A DNA stretch of 64,000 nt from Pseudomonas chlororaphis (lineage in GTDB: Bacteria; Pseudomonadota; Gammaproteobacteria; Pseudomonadales; Pseudomonadaceae), in the NCBI RefSeq assembly GCF_003731765.1, contig NZ_MOAL01000008.1, forward strand, positions 558,001-622,000, written 5' to 3'. The translations under genes were made by a program, and so were the position numbers. This document shows, piece after piece, positions 18,080-25,970 of the stretch. Numbering within the stretch: the first letter of the stretch is position 1; each line of letters opens with the position of its first letter. The notes beneath the pieces were generated by a model. That model did no database searches. It saw only the letters and a program-made list of their open reading frames with translations, and was not told the origin of the DNA.

Positions 18080-18991
18080 TCAGAGGGCGTACTTTTGCAG
18101 GTTGTGCATCATTTCCTTCAGGGCTTCGATGTTATCCCCAGGGTGGGCCGCGCCTTCGAAGTCGCAGATCTGCTGCCAGTGGGCCGCCACTTCCTCCGGT
18201 GAAAAGCCCTGGCGCGGATCGAAGCCCACCCCCAGGCTGCGCTCCCAGCGCACCTTGCCCATCCAGCCCCCGCCCACTTCGAACAGGCCGGAAGTTTCCT
18301 GGCATTGCTCGCTGCCCAGGTACACCACCAGCGGGCTCACCAGTTCCGGCTTCAGCTGTTCGAAGACTTGCGGCGGAATCAGCCCCTCGGTCATGCGCGT
18401 GCCGCCGGTGGGTGCGATGGCGTTGACCAGGATGTTGTTCTTGCGGCCCTCGATTGCCAGGGTGCGGGTCAGGCCGTACAGCCCCAACTTGGCCATGCCG
18501 TAGTTGGACTGGCCGAAGTTGCCGTAGATGCCTGAAGTGGACGCGGTGAAAATCACCCGGCCATAACCCTGCTCACGCAGATGAGGCCAGGCGGCGCGGG
18601 TGACTTTATAGGCACCCTCGACATGCACCCGGTACACCAGGTCCCAATCGGCGTCGTCCATCTTGTGAAAGGTTTTGTCCCGCAAGATGCCAGCGTTATT
18701 GACCACCACATCGACCCGGCCAAAGACATCCAGGGCGTGCTGCACGATCTTTTCCCCGTCGGTCACCGAATCATGGTTGGCCTCGGCAATGCCGCCAGCC
18801 TCACGGATTTGCGCCACCACCCGATCCGCCGCCGAGGCATTGGCGCCCTCGCCTTGAGTGGATCCGCCCAGGTCGTTGACCAGCACCCGCGCCCCGTGTT
18901 TGGCGAACAGCAATGCATGAGCCCGCCCCAGGCCGCCGCCAGCGCCGGTAATGACCACGACTTTATCTTCGAAGCGTACAGACTCACTCAT
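18080..18991 (-). CDS. SDR-family (3R)-hydroxyacyl-CoA dehydrogenase-like protein
   Basis: The 303-residue short-chain dehydrogenase has TGAGGGLG at 15-22, NNAG at 98-101, and a catalytic Ser151, Tyr164 and Lys168. Extra features (VNDLGGSTQGEG, NHDSV, the YLGSEQCQETSGLFEVGGGW block) match the dehydrogenase part of peroxisomal multifunctional enzyme type 2, so the likely reaction is oxidation of a 3-hydroxyacyl-CoA with NAD. The start at 18991 gives MSESVRFEDKVVVITGAG. It is the third gene after the aldolase and hydrolase genes, 186 bp behind them. Confidence 0.87.
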   Translation of the reverse strand: MSESVRFEDKVVVITGAGGGLGRAHALLFAKHGARVLVNDLGGSTQGEGANASAADRVVAQIREAGGIAEANHDSVTDGEKIVQHALDVFGRVDVVVNNAGILRDKTFHKMDDADWDLVYRVHVEGAYKVTRAAWPHLREQGYGRVIFTASTSGIYGNFGQSNYGMAKLGLYGLTRTLAIEGRKNNILVNAIAPTGGTRMTEGLIPPQVFEQLKPELVSPLVVYLGSEQCQETSGLFEVGGGWMGKVRWERSLGVGFDPRQGFSPEEVAAHWQQICDFEGAAHPGDNIEALKEMMHNLQKYAL

Positions 18992-19177
18992 ACCGAACTC
19001 CAACGGGGGCAATGGACAATGCCCCGAGTGTCAGGCAGGCGGCTTCTGGTCACAATAAATACGTTTGCGGCTGAATGGTGGGCAATAAGGCAGCAGGATG
19101 ATCGCCCAGGTCGGGGCAAGCAGGGCCCGCAGGATCGGGCAGAACGCACGGAACAGGGCCTAGGCGATGCGTCGCAG

Positions 19178-20074
19178 TCAGGCCATTTTCAGCGGCGGCA
19201 GCACGATCTTTTCGCGAAAACCCAGGTAATGCCGGAGTACCTGGACCGGGGCTTCGGTTTGCGGATATTGACCGATCCCGGCCAGCAGCACGGTCTGCGG
19301 ATTGGGGATCAGTTCGCGGTAACGCTCGACCATGTCGGCCCCGGAGGTGCAGCCCAACGCGCCACTGATCAAGCTCAGCGGCACGTCGTTGCGCTGCATC
19401 GCGGCGACCCAGCGTTCACGCAGGAGCCGGCGTTCGGGGATGTAGGCGATCAATTTGTGCAGGATGCGCGGCCCGTGATTGCTTTCCACCAGGCTCCAGA
19501 AGTCATCCAGGGCGCTTTCACTGGGGCGGGTCTGCGGGCCGAAAATCTGGCTGAAGCTCTTCACCAGCGCATCACGACTGAAGGTGCGCCCAAGCATCCA
19601 GCCCACAGGGCTGAGCAGCAGTTTTTGCATCAACACCGGGCGATGGGCTTCGGGGAATAGGCCGCCGTTGAGAAACACGCAACTGACCAGGGTCAGCCGC
19701 GCCTCGTAATGCCGGGCCAACAGCTCCTGGGCAACGCTGTCGCCATAATCGTGGGCCAGCACATGCAGCGGCGACTCGATATTCAAGTGGGCCAGCAATG
19801 CCTGCTGCAAGTCCGCCTGTTCCAGCAGGCTGTAGGCATGGTCCAGCGGCTTGGCCGAATCGCCAAACCCCAGCATGTCGCAGGCAATCACTTGGTAGCG
19901 CTGGGCCAGGGGTTGCCACAGGTAATGCCAATCCCAACTGGCCGTGGGGAAACCATGGATCAGCAGCAGCGGCTCGCCGTGACCGGCCACCCAATAGCGA
20001 ATGGCCTGCCCGCGAAACATGAAACTGCGCCCGCGCTTGCGCCAGACGGAGAGGGGAATTTCGGCCAGTGGCAT
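19178..20074 (-). CDS. Alpha/beta hydrolase (MEST/epoxide hydrolase-like), probably inactive
   Basis: The 298-residue protein has the alpha/beta hydrolase fold of the haloalkane dehalogenase/epoxide hydrolase group: HGFP oxyanion region at 40-43 and nucleophile elbow AHDYG with Asp109. Two other triad positions look lost: the acid expected in GALD is Gly241 (GALGCTSG), and the histidine expected in GIGHYPQ is Gln269 (GIGQYPQ). Both changes are clear in the codons (GGC and CAA). The start codon overlaps the aldolase stop by one base (TAATG), so the genes are translationally coupled. Confidence 0.85.
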   Translation of the reverse strand: MPLAEIPLSVWRKRGRSFMFRGQAIRYWVAGHGEPLLLIHGFPTASWDWHYLWQPLAQRYQVIACDMLGFGDSAKPLDHAYSLLEQADLQQALLAHLNIESPLHVLAHDYGDSVAQELLARHYEARLTLVSCVFLNGGLFPEAHRPVLMQKLLLSPVGWMLGRTFSRDALVKSFSQIFGPQTRPSESALDDFWSLVESNHGPRILHKLIAYIPERRLLRERWVAAMQRNDVPLSLISGALGCTSGADMVERYRELIPNPQTVLLAGIGQYPQTEAPVQVLRHYLGFREKIVLPPLKMA

Positions 20075-20856
20075 TAGAGTTTATAACCCGAGTCTTGTTG
20101 ATCGAGCTTGCGCAGCAGCGCCGGCCAGGCCAGTGCCCCGCCCATGCCCTGGGCGCTTTTGGTCACCCCGGCGATCATCGCCCGGGCACCAGCCAGGACC
20201 TGCGGTTCGATGGCGATCAAGGCCGCGCCGCCGCCCTGGGCCAGCACCTGGATATCGCAGGCGCGCTGGAAGGTGAACATCATCAGGAAAGTGTCGGCGA
20301 TGGTGCTGCCGCAGGTGAGCAGCCCGTGGTTGTGCAGCATCAGGAAATTGTTCGGCCCCAGGTCCGCCTGCAAGCGCACCTTCTCTTCAGGGTTCAGGGC
20401 CACCCCTTCGTAGGCGTGGTAACCCAGGCTCGACAGCACGAACAGGGATTGCTGGCTGATGGGCAACACACCCTGCTGCTGCGCCGACACCGCCACCCCG
20501 GAAGCCGTGTGGGTGTGCAGCACACAGACCACGTCGTGACGCACTTCATGCACCGCGCTGTGAATGGTGTAGCCGGCCGGGTTGATCTCGTAGGGGCTGG
20601 CCATCAGCTTGTTGCCGGCCTGGTCAACCTTCACCAGGCTGGAGGCGGTGATCTCGTGGAACATCAAGCCGAAGGGGTTGATGAGGAAGTCTTCAGTGCC
20701 CGGCACCTTGGCGGAAATATGGGTGAAAATCAGGTCGTCCCAGCCATGCATCGCCACCAGGCGATAACAGGCCGCCAGGTCGACGCGGGTTTGCCACTCG
20801 GCCGCGCTGACTTGCTCTTTCACACTCTGCGTCGATGGAACGGGGGCTAGGCTCAC
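20074..20856 (-). CDS. Class II aldolase/adducin family protein
   Basis: The 260-residue protein has the class II aldolase fold with metal-binding HTHT (His114, His116) and HNHG (His175, His177). These residues bind zinc or a similar metal in fuculose-phosphate aldolase and related enzymes. The substrate is unknown; close relatives include adducin-like proteins without proven aldolase activity. It is first in a unit with the hydrolase and SDR genes. I remember the same order next to lrgAB in P. aeruginosa. Confidence 0.87.
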   Translation of the reverse strand: MSLAPVPSTQSVKEQVSAAEWQTRVDLAACYRLVAMHGWDDLIFTHISAKVPGTEDFLINPFGLMFHEITASSLVKVDQAGNKLMASPYEINPAGYTIHSAVHEVRHDVVCVLHTHTASGVAVSAQQQGVLPISQQSLFVLSSLGYHAYEGVALNPEEKVRLQADLGPNNFLMLHNHGLLTCGSTIADTFLMMFTFQRACDIQVLAQGGGAALIAIEPQVLAGARAMIAGVTKSAQGMGGALAWPALLRKLDQQDSGYKL

Positions 20857-21010
20857 GGCAAGGACCTCGATGCTGGTTTTTTTTGTTATGTGTGGGCAGG
20901 CATGAACAGCAGTCTAGCCAGCCGCCGAGGCTGGCGTAGTTGCATTGGCAGCCAGCTTACTGACCGAGCGAGTCAGTGCCGAGAATGGCCCCTGACGCAG
21001 CCGATGGCGC

Positions 21011-21697
21011 TCATAACAACCAGGCCAGCACCGGCGCGGCAAACAGATTCAGCAGCCCGGTGAGGACCATCACCAGCCCCGCCACCGAACCCTCTTCACC
21101 GCCCACTTCACGGGCCCGGCTAACGCCCGCACCGTGGGCCCCAACGCCAAACAGGGCACCGCGAGCCAGGGCACTGCGCAAGGGCAGCCAACGCAGCAGC
21201 ACACCACCCAGCAGGGCCCCAAAGACGCCGGTGAACATCACGAACACCGCGGTCAATTCAGGCACGCCGCCCAGGTCTTGGGCCAGGGGCATGGCGAAGG
21301 GTGTGGTGATGGAGCGCGGCACCAGGGACAAGGTCACCGAGCTGTCCAGCGCCAGGACCCTGGCCAGGCCAAAGGAACTGGCAATGGAGGCGGTGCTGCC
21401 GGCCAGCATCCCCAGCAACAGCGCCGACCAATGGCGCATCAGCAAATGCCGTTGCTGCCAGATCGGCACCGCGAAGGCGACGGTCACCGGCCCCAACACC
21501 AGCATCAGCCAGTGGGTGTTGGCGGCGTATTCGGCGTACGCCGTGTGCATCGGCACAGCAATCGCCAACAACAGGGCCGGCACCAGGATCAGCGGCGAGA
21601 GCAAGTAGCGTCCGCTGCGGGCATACAACCAGCGGCTGAACAGGTACGCGCCCAGCGTCAGGGCCAGCCAGAACATCGGCATCAGCTCAAGCGTCAT
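21011..21697 (-). CDS. lrgB: LrgB family membrane protein
   Basis: The 228-residue protein is strongly hydrophobic with several membrane helices and matches LrgB/CidB/YohK: WLALTLGAYLFSRWLY at the start, FAVPIWQQRHLL, and the conserved PKSITTP-like stretch LVPRSITTPFAMPLA, then GVGAHGAGVSRA near 190. LrgB works with LrgA in murein hydrolase control, and in some species the pair transports pyruvate or glycolate. It overlaps lrgA by 11 bp and is divergent from a LysR gene. Confidence 0.9.
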   Translation of the reverse strand: MTLELMPMFWLALTLGAYLFSRWLYARSGRYLLSPLILVPALLLAIAVPMHTAYAEYAANTHWLMLVLGPVTVAFAVPIWQQRHLLMRHWSALLLGMLAGSTASIASSFGLARVLALDSSVTLSLVPRSITTPFAMPLAQDLGGVPELTAVFVMFTGVFGALLGGVLLRWLPLRSALARGALFGVGAHGAGVSRAREVGGEEGSVAGLVMVLTGLLNLFAAPVLAWLL

Positions 21698-22073
21698 GGC
21701 GCATCCGCCAGCGGCAAGCCCACTCCACGGTAAAGGCCGTGACCAGCATCACCATCAAGGTGCTGACGCCGATCACCAACAGGATGCGCCAACCGTCCTC
21801 GCGCAGCAGGCCGCCGTAGTCCAGCAGGCTCATCAACGCGGGGATGAAAAACAGCAACATCTCGGCCATCAATAACCCCGCGCCCAACTGCAACGCCGCC
21901 GGCTTGACCCAGCCCAGGGCAAACACCAGCAACAGCAACGCCAGCCCGATCACCCCACCGGGAATCGGCCAAGCCAGCCAGCTCGCCAACTGGCAGCCCA
22001 GCAGGTAAATCGCCAGCAGGATGGCCAGTTCGGCCAGCAGTCGGCCCAGGTGTTTAAAGGTGGCAATGTTCAT
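21687..22073 (-). CDS. lrgA: LrgA/CidA family holin-like protein
   Basis: The 128-residue protein has four predicted membrane helices and the CidA/LrgA pattern LLAIYLLGCQLASWLAWPIPGGVIGLALLLLVF, including the conserved PIPGGVIG. It is a holin-like small membrane protein that acts with LrgB. It is first in the two-gene lrgAB unit and faces a divergent LysR gene, its likely regulator. Confidence 0.9.
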   Translation of the reverse strand: MNIATFKHLGRLLAELAILLAIYLLGCQLASWLAWPIPGGVIGLALLLLVFALGWVKPAALQLGAGLLMAEMLLFFIPALMSLLDYGGLLREDGWRILLVIGVSTLMVMLVTAFTVEWACRWRMRHDA

Positions 22074-22170
22074 CGGCTTCGGTCCTCGCAGGCGTTCATG
22101 TTAAAGAAGCGCCCACCATCACCGAAGCGAATTGTTAGACTGGAAGCCATTCCAAAATGGAATTCAGGCT

Positions 22171-23067
22171 ATGGACTTCAAGCAACTGCGCAGTTTTGTC
22201 GAAGTGATCCATCAAGGCGGTTTTACCCAAGCGGCCAAGACCCTGCACATCAGCCAATCGGCGGTCAGCAAGCAGATCGCCCAGCTGGAGCAAAGCCTTG
22301 GAACCCCGCTGCTGGATCGCCAGGGTTCCCATATTCACCTGACGGCGGCCGGCAACGTGGTCCTGCAACGGGCCGAAGGCATGCTTCGGCTGCGCAGCGA
22401 ATTGCTCAGTGAATTGGATGACTTGAGCCAATTGGCCCGTGGCGAGTTACGCCTGGGATTGCCGCTGCTGGGCAGCGATGCCCTGTTTGCCGGGTTGTTC
22501 GCCGAATACCGCCGACGCTACCCGAACATCAGTGTGCAACTGCTGGAAGGCGGCAGCCTGAACATCGAGCAGGCGGTGCAAACCGGCGAGCTGGAACTGG
22601 GCGGCAGCCTGACGCCCAAAGACCCGCTGTTCGACTACCAGCCTTTTTGCGACGAACCACTGGACGCCCTGCTACCGGCCGACCACCCCTTGGCGATGAA
22701 TGCCCAGGTGCGGCTGGAGGAATTGGCCGAGACGCCCTTCCTGCTGTATCAGCGCAGCTTCGTGCTCAACGATCGCCTGCTCCAGGCCTGCCAGCAAGTG
22801 GGCTTTACCCCCAAGGAAGGCGGACGCAGCGGCCAGGCGGATTTTCTCGCGGCCCTGGTGGCTGCCGGGCAAGGCGTGGTGCTGCTGCCCAGCGTGGTCG
22901 CACGGGGCCTGGTGAGGCCAGGCGTGGTGCGCCTGACCCTCAAGGCCCCCGAGTACCTGCGCTGGGACATTGCCTTTATCTGGCGTCGCGGGGCCTATCT
23001 GTCCAAGGCCGCGCAAGCCTGGCTGGCGTTGCTGCGCGAGCGCAGGGTCAGCCGCGCAGCGCCTTGA
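22171..23067 (+). CDS. LysR-family regulator, probably of lrgAB
   Basis: The 298-residue protein has a LysR winged helix at 1-60 (MDFKQLRSFVEVIHQGGFTQ, SQSAVSKQIAQLE) and a periplasmic-binding-like effector domain from about 90. The start at 22171 fits the family; an in-frame start at 22132 would add 13 residues without family features. It is divergent from lrgAB across a 97-bp gap, the usual arrangement for LysR control of the neighbour. Its end overlaps the flavodoxin gene end by 20 bp. Confidence 0.9.
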   Translation: MDFKQLRSFVEVIHQGGFTQAAKTLHISQSAVSKQIAQLEQSLGTPLLDRQGSHIHLTAAGNVVLQRAEGMLRLRSELLSELDDLSQLARGELRLGLPLLGSDALFAGLFAEYRRRYPNISVQLLEGGSLNIEQAVQTGELELGGSLTPKDPLFDYQPFCDEPLDALLPADHPLAMNAQVRLEELAETPFLLYQRSFVLNDRLLQACQQVGFTPKEGGRSGQADFLAALVAAGQGVVLLPSVVARGLVRPGVVRLTLKAPEYLRWDIAFIWRRGAYLSKAAQAWLALLRERRVSRAAP

Positions 23068-23503
23068 CCAGATCGCCCAGCCAAGGCTCGGCATCGGTTT
23101 CCGGGGTCACGCTTTCACTGGCGTCCAGGCGCAGCATCGGCAGCACCTCGGTAACCCCAAGCTCGGCAAACAGCTCGCGCATCTGCTCGCCACCACCACA
23201 GAAGGTATCGCCGTAACTGGAGTCGCCCAGGCCGATCACCGCCCCAGGCAGGCCACGCCAAGCGGCGGGCAATTGGTCACGAAGGGTCGAATACAGCGGC
23301 ACCAGGTTGTCCGGCAGCTCACCCATGCCCGTGGTGGAGGTCACGGCCAAAAAGGCTTGTGGGGCGAACGCCTGGAGCTCCGCCAGGGTCGCGCGGGGGT
23401 TGTGCAAGGCCTCGAAACCTGCGGCTTTGAGAAGGTTGGCAGCGTGCCGGGCGACTTCTTCAGCCGTGCCGTACACCGAGCCGGAAAGGATGGCGACTTT
23501 CAT
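23048..23503 (-). CDS. Flavodoxin
   Basis: The 151-residue protein is a flavodoxin-like FMN electron carrier. SGSVYGTAEEVA at 8-19 is the phosphate-binding loop, TSTTGMGELPDN near 56-67 is the second FMN loop, and VIGLGDSSYGDTFCGGG the third. It is a MioC-like short type. The start is ATG at 23503, with a TTG just upstream as a less likely option. It is divergent from the LOV gene and may share its control region. Confidence 0.9.
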   Translation of the reverse strand: MKVAILSGSVYGTAEEVARHAANLLKAAGFEALHNPRATLAELQAFAPQAFLAVTSTTGMGELPDNLVPLYSTLRDQLPAAWRGLPGAVIGLGDSSYGDTFCGGGEQMRELFAELGVTEVLPMLRLDASESVTPETDAEPWLGDLVKALRG

Positions 23504-23598
23504 CAATCTGATCCTGAAGCTGAGTAAAAGACTGGGATATTAACAGCTAGGCGCTAAAATCCGGACCCTGGGCGGTCGTCCCAAAAGCTAATGGCAAG

Positions 23599-23626
23599 TG
23601 GACAGCTTGTCGGCATCTCTTAAAAT
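23599..23626 (+). promoter_or_regulatory. Candidate promoter of the LOV gene
   Basis: TGGACA at 23599-23604 and TAAAAT at 23621-23626 are separated by 16 bp and lie about 34 bp before the LOV start at 23660. This is a plausible sigma-70 promoter found by eye. Confidence 0.4.
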
Positions 23627-23659
23627 GCGGCACCTGCCGAACCATTGCGGAACCTGATG

Positions 23660-24133
23660 ATGATCAATGCTCACTTGCTGCAACGGATGATCAACGCCTC
23701 CAACGACGGCATTGTGGTCGCCGAACAGGAAGGCGAAGACAACATCGTGATCTACGTGAACCCGGCGTTCGAGCGGCTCACGGGCTACAGCGCCGACGAA
23801 GTGCTGTACCAGGATTGCCGCTTTCTCCAGTCCGGCGATCGCGACCAGCCGGGCCTGGTGGCGATTCGTCAGGCCCTGAGCCAAGGCCAGCCGTGCCGTC
23901 AGGTCCTGCGCAATTACCGCAAGGACGGCAGCCACTTCTGGAATGAGCTGTCGATCACCCCGGTGTTCAACGACAGCGACCAACTGACCTACTTCATTGG
24001 GGTACAGAAAGACGTCACCGCGCAGGTCAAGGCACAACAGCGATTGGCCCAGCTGGAGCAGCAACTGGCCGAAGCCCAGGCTGAGCTGGCTGCAATAAAG
24101 GCGACAAACGGCGAAAACAATTTATCGAATTAG
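23660..24133 (+). CDS. Short LOV blue-light photoreceptor
   Basis: The 157-residue protein is a LOV/PAS domain without an effector domain. It carries the photoactive QDCRFLQ motif with Cys53, the flavin-contacting NYRKDGSHFWNEL (Asn85, Asn95) and Gln116 in GVQKD. The C-terminal helix (TAQVKAQQRLAQLEQQL) is a coiled coil for dimer contact. The start at 23660, giving MINAHLLQRM and Cys53, matches the numbering of P. putida SB1-LOV as I remember it; ATG 23657 is an alternative. FMN would form a cysteine adduct under blue light. It precedes a PilZ-like gene by 55 bp. Confidence 0.93.
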   Translation: MINAHLLQRMINASNDGIVVAEQEGEDNIVIYVNPAFERLTGYSADEVLYQDCRFLQSGDRDQPGLVAIRQALSQGQPCRQVLRNYRKDGSHFWNELSITPVFNDSDQLTYFIGVQKDVTAQVKAQQRLAQLEQQLAEAQAELAAIKATNGENNLSN

Positions 24134-24188
24134 TGGTCAGTAGCTATATTCCCCCGACGACTTTGTAACCTTTTCTTTCGAGCAGACC

Positions 24189-24791
24189 ATGCGCGATGCC
24201 CTACTGACCCAGGATGAACTGGACTTCATTCAGACCATGCAGCACAACCCGCAACTCAACATGCGGGATGCCAACTCGAGCCTGATGGTCAATGGTGGCG
24301 CGCAGATTCGTGATTTGCTCACGCGGCTGGCCGCCAATGAAAAGGTCACCATCCAGGCGCATTTCGAAAATCAGCAAATGACCTTCCCCCTGCACCTCGT
24401 GGAAGACGAGTTCCATGCCCTGCACCTGCGCCTGGGCGTGCCGAGCATCTACGAGGACGGCCCGATGGTGCGGCCATGGCGCCTGATTCTGGAGGAGCCG
24501 GTCGCGCTGGAAAACGCCAAAGGCCAACCCGGGCAGCTGTGGGTTCACGAGGTGTCGTTCAAAGGGGTGCTGCTGGAGATCCGCAACCGCACCAAACCGC
24601 CCAAGCAGTTCGCCTTGTGGTTCAGCCCGTCGGGTTATGAGCGCATCGCCTTGCATGGCAAGTTCGAGCGCGAGACTGACAGCGGCTTTTATGCCTACCG
24701 GCTGGACCAGAGCGATCTGGAAGAAACCGAGCGGCTACGCCAGTTCATCCTGCAACAACATCGCCTGACCCATCCCGCCCTTCACGCCTGA
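24189..24791 (+). CDS. PilZ-like protein of unknown function
   Basis: This 200-residue protein has no family I can name with certainty. The C-terminal half reads like a PilZ domain: VHEVSFKGVLLE at 119-130 with EVSFKG in place of the c-di-GMP-binding (D/N)xSxxG, preceded by RPWR at 95-98 where RxxxR would be, and ending FAYRLDQSDLEETERLRQFI-like helical residues. The N-terminal half (30-105) resembles the YcgR-N type beta domain. If correct, it is a degenerate c-di-GMP sensor. It lies directly after the LOV gene and converges with the LitR gene. Confidence 0.6.
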   Translation: MRDALLTQDELDFIQTMQHNPQLNMRDANSSLMVNGGAQIRDLLTRLAANEKVTIQAHFENQQMTFPLHLVEDEFHALHLRLGVPSIYEDGPMVRPWRLILEEPVALENAKGQPGQLWVHEVSFKGVLLEIRNRTKPPKQFALWFSPSGYERIALHGKFERETDSGFYAYRLDQSDLEETERLRQFILQQHRLTHPALHA

Positions 24792-24798
24792 CCCGCGC

Positions 24799-25749
24799 TC
24801 AGGTATCCAACTTGCCGCTGAGAAACTGCCGCAGCCGTTGTGGGATCACCCGTGCGTCGTTACCCAGGCAGGCCACCGGTGAAGTGGCGAGACTGTCCTG
24901 GGCCAGTTCGGCGGTATCGCCGGCCAGCATCAAAGGACAATCCAGGGTCATGGCCAGGCGATTCAGGCGTCGTGGCAGCTCGGCGGCCGGCGCATGGTTG
25001 GAAAACAGCACCAGCGCCGCCGGCTTGATCTTCTCGCAAACCAGGGTCAATTCATCCAGGGGCGCACCCTGCCCCAGCACCCGGACCTCGAACTCGCCGC
25101 TGCCCAGCATCAGGGCCGTCACCAGCAACTCCAACTCACGCCCCTGATCACCCAGCGCCGCCAACAGCAACGGCCGCGCCTGGGCACCTCGTTGCAAGGC
25201 CAGGCGCTGACTGATCCGCGCCCGCAAAAAGCCGTCGAGAAACAACCACTCACAGGCACGTCCAAACGCTTCCTGGGCCTGCAGCAGTTGCCTCCAGAAC
25301 GGCATGAGAATGTCCTGGAACACCACGGTCAGTGAATAGCTGGAAAAAATCTGCCCGTACAACCGCTCCAGTTGCGCCTCGTCAAAGGCACTGACCGCCA
25401 CCCCCAACTGGCTGCGCCACTGCGCGTATTCGCCCTGCAACCCCTCATCCGGCGCCACACGGTCCAGGTTCTGGGCCACCTGGGTCTTGGCCAGGATCTT
25501 GCCAACCTTGCTCACCGACACGCCGCGCTCGATCCAGCCGAGGATCTCGCGGACCGTCTCGACATCGCCCATGGAGTACAGGCGATGCCCACTTTCAGTG
25601 CGCGTGGGCTGGATCAAACCATAGCGCCGCTCCCAGGCGCGCAAGGTCACAGGGTTGATCCCGGTCAGCCGCGAAACTTCGCGGATCGGAAACAGATCGT
25701 CCTGCACCAGGGGGCTGGCGGGCTGGGAGACGCGGGCAAGTTCAGTCAT
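24799..25749 (-). CDS. MerR/LitR-family regulator without cobalamin ligands (class II LitR-like)
   Basis: The 316-residue protein has a MerR helix-turn-helix (FPIREVSRLTGINPVTLRAW at 20-39, RYGLIQPTRTESGHRLY at 42-58) and a C-terminal part laid out like the CarH/LitR photoreceptor. In the four-helix bundle, Glu167 is followed by Trp168 where CarH has Glu-His, and the B12-fold loop reads GDQGREL (200-206) where the lower-ligand histidine should be. It thus resembles class II LitR of P. putida, which acts with a LOV protein. Start chosen at ATG 25749; GTG 25773 would add eight residues. Confidence 0.82.
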   Translation of the reverse strand: MTELARVSQPASPLVQDDLFPIREVSRLTGINPVTLRAWERRYGLIQPTRTESGHRLYSMGDVETVREILGWIERGVSVSKVGKILAKTQVAQNLDRVAPDEGLQGEYAQWRSQLGVAVSAFDEAQLERLYGQIFSSYSLTVVFQDILMPFWRQLLQAQEAFGRACEWLFLDGFLRARISQRLALQRGAQARPLLLAALGDQGRELELLVTALMLGSGEFEVRVLGQGAPLDELTLVCEKIKPAALVLFSNHAPAAELPRRLNRLAMTLDCPLMLAGDTAELAQDSLATSPVACLGNDARVIPQRLRQFLSGKLDT

Positions 25750-25840
25750 GACGGGCATCTGGGGAGAAAACACCGATTAAGCAAAGTGGCGGCCATTCTA
25801 CTCTTCCTGGGCCGCTGTGCCTCAAGCCAGACAAAAGCCG

Positions 25841-25879
25841 ACCAATGTCGTTGGTGGTTGGCCAGGAATCAGGAATAAT
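25841..25879 (+). promoter_or_regulatory. Candidate promoter with palindrome upstream of the ABM gene
   Basis: An inverted repeat ACCAA-TGTCG-TTGGT at 25841-25855 overlaps a possible -35 (TTGGTG, 25851-25856), 17 bp before AATAAT at 25874-25879. It lies between the divergent LitR-like regulator and the gene at 25971, so it is a candidate regulator site for light control. The link is inferred. Confidence 0.45.
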
Positions 25880-25970
25880 CCTTGCTTGTTCGCAAACGCG
25901 GCCCAACACCCCGGGCCACGTTCGGCGCCTGCCTTATCCAGGCAGCGCATAGGCTTTACGGAGATACATA

